From NCBI GenBank assembly GCA_038198445.1, contig JBBPZZ010000057.1, positions 1 to 21,862 of the forward strand: a stretch of 21,862 bases of DNA, written 5' to 3'. Below the pieces are notes generated by a model, which did no database searches, was not told the DNA's origin, and saw only the letters and a program-made list of their open reading frames with translations. This DNA is from JACDDK01 sp038198445. GTDB lineage: Bacteria; Actinomycetota; Rubrobacteria; Rubrobacterales; Rubrobacteraceae. Both the position numbers and the translations under genes were made by a program. Positions 21,443 through 21,862 of this stretch are shown one piece after another (the first letter of the stretch is position 1; each line of letters begins with the position of its first letter).

Positions 21443-21457
21443 TAATGACAATCATTA
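21443..21457. promoter_or_regulatory. Fur-box-like operator upstream of the FTR1 gene
   Basis: TAATGACAATCATTA is a perfect 6-3-6 inverted repeat (TAATGA/TCATTA), 36 bases upstream of ATG 21407. It matches the Fur 7-1-7 consensus at 9 of 14 positions. It lies in an AT-rich island expected to hold the promoter, although no -35/-10 pair with good spacing stands out. Confidence 0.6.
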
Positions 21458-21630
21458 GCAATAACCATGACCTCAAAGTAAAGCAAGTGGGCCGGGGAGT
21501 CAAGTGTTTAGTTGGCTGGGTGTGAGCTAGATCAAATAGAAAGCGATAGGCCTGGGCGGAAACGTAGCAGGCGGAGCCTTCGGCGGTCTTCTAGATGTCT
21601 GTTGCATGGATTCGATTTGGTGTAGAAAGG

Positions 21631-21671
21631 GGGCCATCCGAACCCTCAGCGAAAGGAACCTCGGATGGCCC
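21631..21671 (+). repeat. 11-bp inverted repeat enclosing the transposase start codon
   Basis: GGGCCATCCGA (21631-21641) is perfectly complementary to TCGGATGGCCC (21661-21671), which contains ATG 21665. Inside the loop CCT (21444-style position 21644-21646) can also pair with AGG (21654-21656) of the ribosome site AAAGGA. RNA reading through this region would hide both translation signals. Confidence 0.7.
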
Positions 21672-21862
21672 GACCCCAGCATACCCCGACTCCGACGTCC
21701 CTGGAAGAGGCGATCATCGTCCTTTTCCGTCTCGTTGACGATGCCTACTACCGTCTCCTCAACCCCCGAGGGAGGCGCCATGAGTCGCTTAAGAAGCTCT
21801 CGGACTCCGAGGTGCTCGCACTCGCCCTCTTGCGGCAACTTCGAGGTGTGGAGTCCGAGCGG
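21665..21862 (+). CDS. IS transposase, N-terminal 66 residues (3' end outside window)
   Basis: The open frame begins MARPQHTPTPTSLEEAIIVLFRLVDDAYY and reaches the window end without a stop. The segment KLSDSEVLALALLRQLRGVESER resembles the N-terminal domain of IS982-type and related IS4-like DDE transposases, where LSDSEVLTLALL is a recurrent pattern. The catalytic DDE residues would lie beyond the window. ATG 21665 has AAGGA seven bases upstream. The start codon is inside an 11-bp inverted repeat. Family assignment is from memory and uncertain; identity as a transposase is more secure. Confidence 0.75.
   Translation, partial: MARPQHTPTPTSLEEAIIVLFRLVDDAYYRLLNPRGRRHESLKKLSDSEVLALALLRQLRGVESER

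Larger units (their letters stand above)
21631..21862 (+). mobile_element. Left part of an insertion sequence (runs off the window)
   Basis: The element is recognised by its transposase gene and the inverted repeat around the start. The true left terminus was not located; it could lie anywhere between about 21500 and 21640. In the 130 bases before the repeat (21504-21630) nothing else was recognised. The right end is outside the window, so family, terminal repeats and target duplication cannot be checked. Confidence 0.6.

Noticed and set aside
1..21862. CRISPR arrays, tRNA or rRNA genes, replication origin
   Set aside because: No regularly spaced long repeats, cloverleaf-type sequence, rRNA segments or DnaA-box clusters were seen in a by-eye reading; a covariance search would be needed to exclude small RNA genes fully.

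Overview
The window looks like chromosome of a high-GC Gram-positive bacterium, most likely a deep-branching actinobacterium of the Rubrobacter type. The evidence is GC-rich coding sequence, frequent TTG and GTG starts, a polyphosphate glucokinase, a ClgR-like regulator and several probable leaderless messages. The genus is inferred from gene content; no rRNA or tRNA gene was seen.

Layout. 1-363 is the 3' end of lgt, convergent with an LtaS-like lipoteichoic-acid synthase family gene (373-2367, minus) that is visibly less GC-rich than its neighbours. A compact intergenic region (2368-2488) carries two interlocked divergent promoters and one Fur-family operator, then a plus-strand metal-uptake operon: Fur/Zur regulator, ZnuA/TroA lipoprotein, ATPase and two different ABC-3 permeases (2489-6344). 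It meets a minus-strand pair, a FlgT-C-like protein and a rhomboid protease (6364-7521). Then come endonuclease IV and a ClgR-like HTH gene (plus, 7610-8821) and a convergent CPBP membrane protease (minus, 8865-9869).

9870-11364 is the least ordinary part. It holds three short unrecognised minus-strand genes and two gene-free stretches of just over 300 bp. Each stretch contains an array of 4-6 direct repeats phased at exactly 11 bp, the layout bound by PhoB/PhoP (OmpR-family) response regulators. Each array lies next to a very short stem-loop unit ending in an intrinsic-terminator-like hairpin. The better one (about 10656-10583, minus) reads as repeat array, -10, C-rich hairpin loop, then strong hairpin with a U-tract: a good candidate for an undescribed response-regulator-controlled small RNA.

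11472-13855 (minus) is an overlapping operon of a histone-deacetylase-fold amidohydrolase, a renalase-like FAD oxidoreductase and a small membrane protein. 13951-18280 (plus) runs DUF72, a TIM-barrel isomerase-like protein, an M29 aminopeptidase, a MATE exporter and a small DUF2007-like protein. 18365-19694 (plus) is a HAD hydrolase abutting GTP cyclohydrolase I. On the minus strand follow polyphosphate glucokinase (19698-20450) and an FTR1 iron permease (20571-21407) with a Fur-box palindrome upstream. The window ends in the 5' part of an insertion-sequence transposase whose start codon lies inside a perfect inverted repeat.

Common themes are metal homeostasis with two Fur-type operators, membrane proteolysis (rhomboid, CPBP), and possible RNA-level regulation around 10.0-10.7 kb. 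No CRISPR array, phage-defence cluster or toxin-antitoxin pair was recognised.
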